From NCBI GenBank assembly GCA_916610825.1, contig OU744447.1, positions 1,928,146-1,992,145 of the forward strand: DNA of 64,000 nt, written 5' to 3'. The notes below the pieces were generated by a model, which saw only the letters and a program-made list of their open reading frames with translations, ran no database searches and had not been told where the DNA came from. Both the position numbers and the translations under genes were made by a program. Below are positions 62,706 to 64,000 of this stretch, in pieces. Source of the DNA: Haliclystus octoradiatus. Taxonomy: Eukaryota > Cnidaria > Staurozoa > Stauromedusae > Haliclystidae. Within the stretch, counting starts at the first letter, position 1, and each line of letters opens with the position of its first letter.

Positions 62706-63463
62706 TTGTAAACATTTACATGACCTTTTTGACTCATGGTTACGTAAGTGACCTTGAGTCTATCCTGTCATGGTGGAAACGTTTTCATTTCATTTTTGAC
62801 TAAATCTATTGTTCTTTTGAAATAACGCTCAACATACTGCTTTGCGTGCTAACAAAGGTCGAACAAAAACGATTGTGCAAGAAACACCATTTTATTGTCA
62901 AAAATACAATGGGCATGCTGTGTGATTATTCCAAATTTTTAGCCAAATTTTTTTGACAAAAATTTTTTTCCATTGCCCGCCATGATGGCCGACTCGCAGC
63001 TTAGCGAGATTACAATTGCATTATTAAATGAAATGTTTTCTAATACTCCTGGATTAGTTTACATCGTGATTATCTCTTCATTGGTAGAACACATGATTGT
63101 TTTCTTCTTCTCGTCATTTGAAATGGTTAATGAAAGGTTTTAATATTTCTGTAACATCACTATTTGAGGTGAAACTTCGAAGATAATTGTTGTTGTGTTT
63201 TGACCATGAGAACTTTCAAACCAACAATTCATCATTTGTTTGGGGGCTTAGACAAGACAGTATTATCTATTTATTGTTTGTATTGTTTTCTGAAGTTATT
63301 TATTACATCAAACTGCTAAGCCAGTCGTCATGGTTTTATTTGGTTTATTAAAATGTTTTAATTCTGCTGCGACATCAGCTTAAGAAGAGACAATTTTGCA
63401 CGTCATTTACAACTCGCACTTGTATTATAAGTAGTGAAAATCACTTCCTTTGTTATATCTTGT

Positions 63464-63536
63464 TATGGTCTAGTGGTGGAGCGTCTGCATAAGGTGTGCG
63501 GGGTTTGGGGTTCAATCCCATCGGTCTGCATTAACG
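63464..63536 (+). repeat. tRNA-like sequence, probably a SINE head
   Basis: TGGTCTAGTGGTGGAGCG resembles an A box/D arm and TGGGGTTCAATCCCA forms a T-arm hairpin with a B box. The ends do not form an acceptor stem, so this is not a functional tRNA gene. Confidence 0.45.
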
Positions 63537-64000
63537 TTTTTTTCTTTTTTTCTTTGATTTATTATTTGGATATATTTTTCTTTATATTATTATATTATTT
63601 GGATATTGTTATAATTTATTTTATTTGATTGAAGTTGATTTTTTTATTTGATCTGATTTTTATATCATTCGATTGGATTGATTTACTTTTTTGAATTTGA
63701 TTTGATTTGATTTTTCTTTGCATGATGATTTGATTGCTTTGATATTCTATTGAATTTGATTTCAATTGGTTTATTTTGATTATTATATTATTCACCATGA
63801 GTCCGAGCGTAGCGGAGCTATTTTTTCCCATAAAATGTTTAAAATGTTTTCGAAACTCCTGATCAAATTGGAAATTCTCATTCATGATGTCAAGTTTGAA
63901 TTGTAAGATTATGTTTTCGAACCTAGTTTTTTTATGGTAATTTAGTGCCATAACTCTAAATCAATCAGATTGATTGAATTAATTTTGTTGCAATATAATA

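Larger units (their letters stand above)
60572..64000. other. Continuing senataxin intron or 3' flank, no supported exon
   Basis: After the donor at 60572 I find no sequence coding helicase motifs IV-VI and no YRMHP-like motif, so the next exon is probably beyond the window. The interval holds palindromes (61276-61479, 62057-62215, 62528-62705), a SINE (61505-61867), a tRNA-like segment (63464-63536) and a long TTTGATT-rich tract (about 63535-63790). Confidence 0.6.

Noticed and set aside
63464-63536. Functional tRNA gene
   Set aside because: A-box and B-box-like parts and a T arm are present, but the ends do not pair as an acceptor stem; a SINE head is more likely.

Overview
This is an AT-rich window from a metazoan nuclear genome. 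Its genes are broken by many spliceosomal introns, the genetic code is standard, and every intron and gap is full of short transposable elements. The proteins are typical animal ones, and the high load of MITEs, SINEs and LINE remnants points to an invertebrate. I cannot name the phylum from sequence alone.

Layout. (1) 1-2544: no gene, one inverted-repeat element. (2) 2545-3378 (+): an intronless tetraspanin. (3) 5620-20641 (-): a complete 13-exon gene for the AP-1 clathrin adaptor medium chain mu1 (422 aa). Its reading frame stays intact although most introns hold their own repeats, including a 1,441-bp uninterrupted (AAT)n tract. (4) 20848-26168 (+): a four-exon gene for a 155-aa Tim17-family membrane protein, best read as complex I subunit NDUFA11. 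It is divergent from AP1M with 206 bp between start codons. (5) 26169-30936: no gene. A 2,052-bp long-TIR transposon sits inside the 3' end of a LINE, with a TTAA duplication. (6) 30937-36047 (-): a complete five-exon cytosolic-type HMG-CoA synthase (494 aa). (7) 36946 to at least 60571 (+): the first 18 coding exons (1,412 codons) of a senataxin/Sen1-type RNA-DNA helicase. It is divergent from HMGCS and lacks its C-terminal helicase motifs, which should lie beyond the window. (8) 60572-64000: palindromes and SINEs, with no recognisable continuation exon.

The genes are unrelated housekeeping functions: vesicle sorting, respiration, the mevalonate pathway, and R-loop resolution/transcription termination. 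They form two head-to-head pairs, AP1M/NDUFA11 and HMGCS/SETX, which may share promoters. There is no operon and no sign of a new multi-gene system. The unusual content is in the repeats: pogo/Tigger-like MITEs (two families, one expanded into an 82-bp satellite), a hAT-like MITE family with readable 8-bp target duplications, Mutator-like foldbacks, Helitron-like ends, two tRNA-derived SINE families, and a palindrome family whose arms differ between copies yet match within each copy.

All exon borders were placed by hand from GT/AG sites, reading phase and remembered family sequences. No alignment or transcript data were available.
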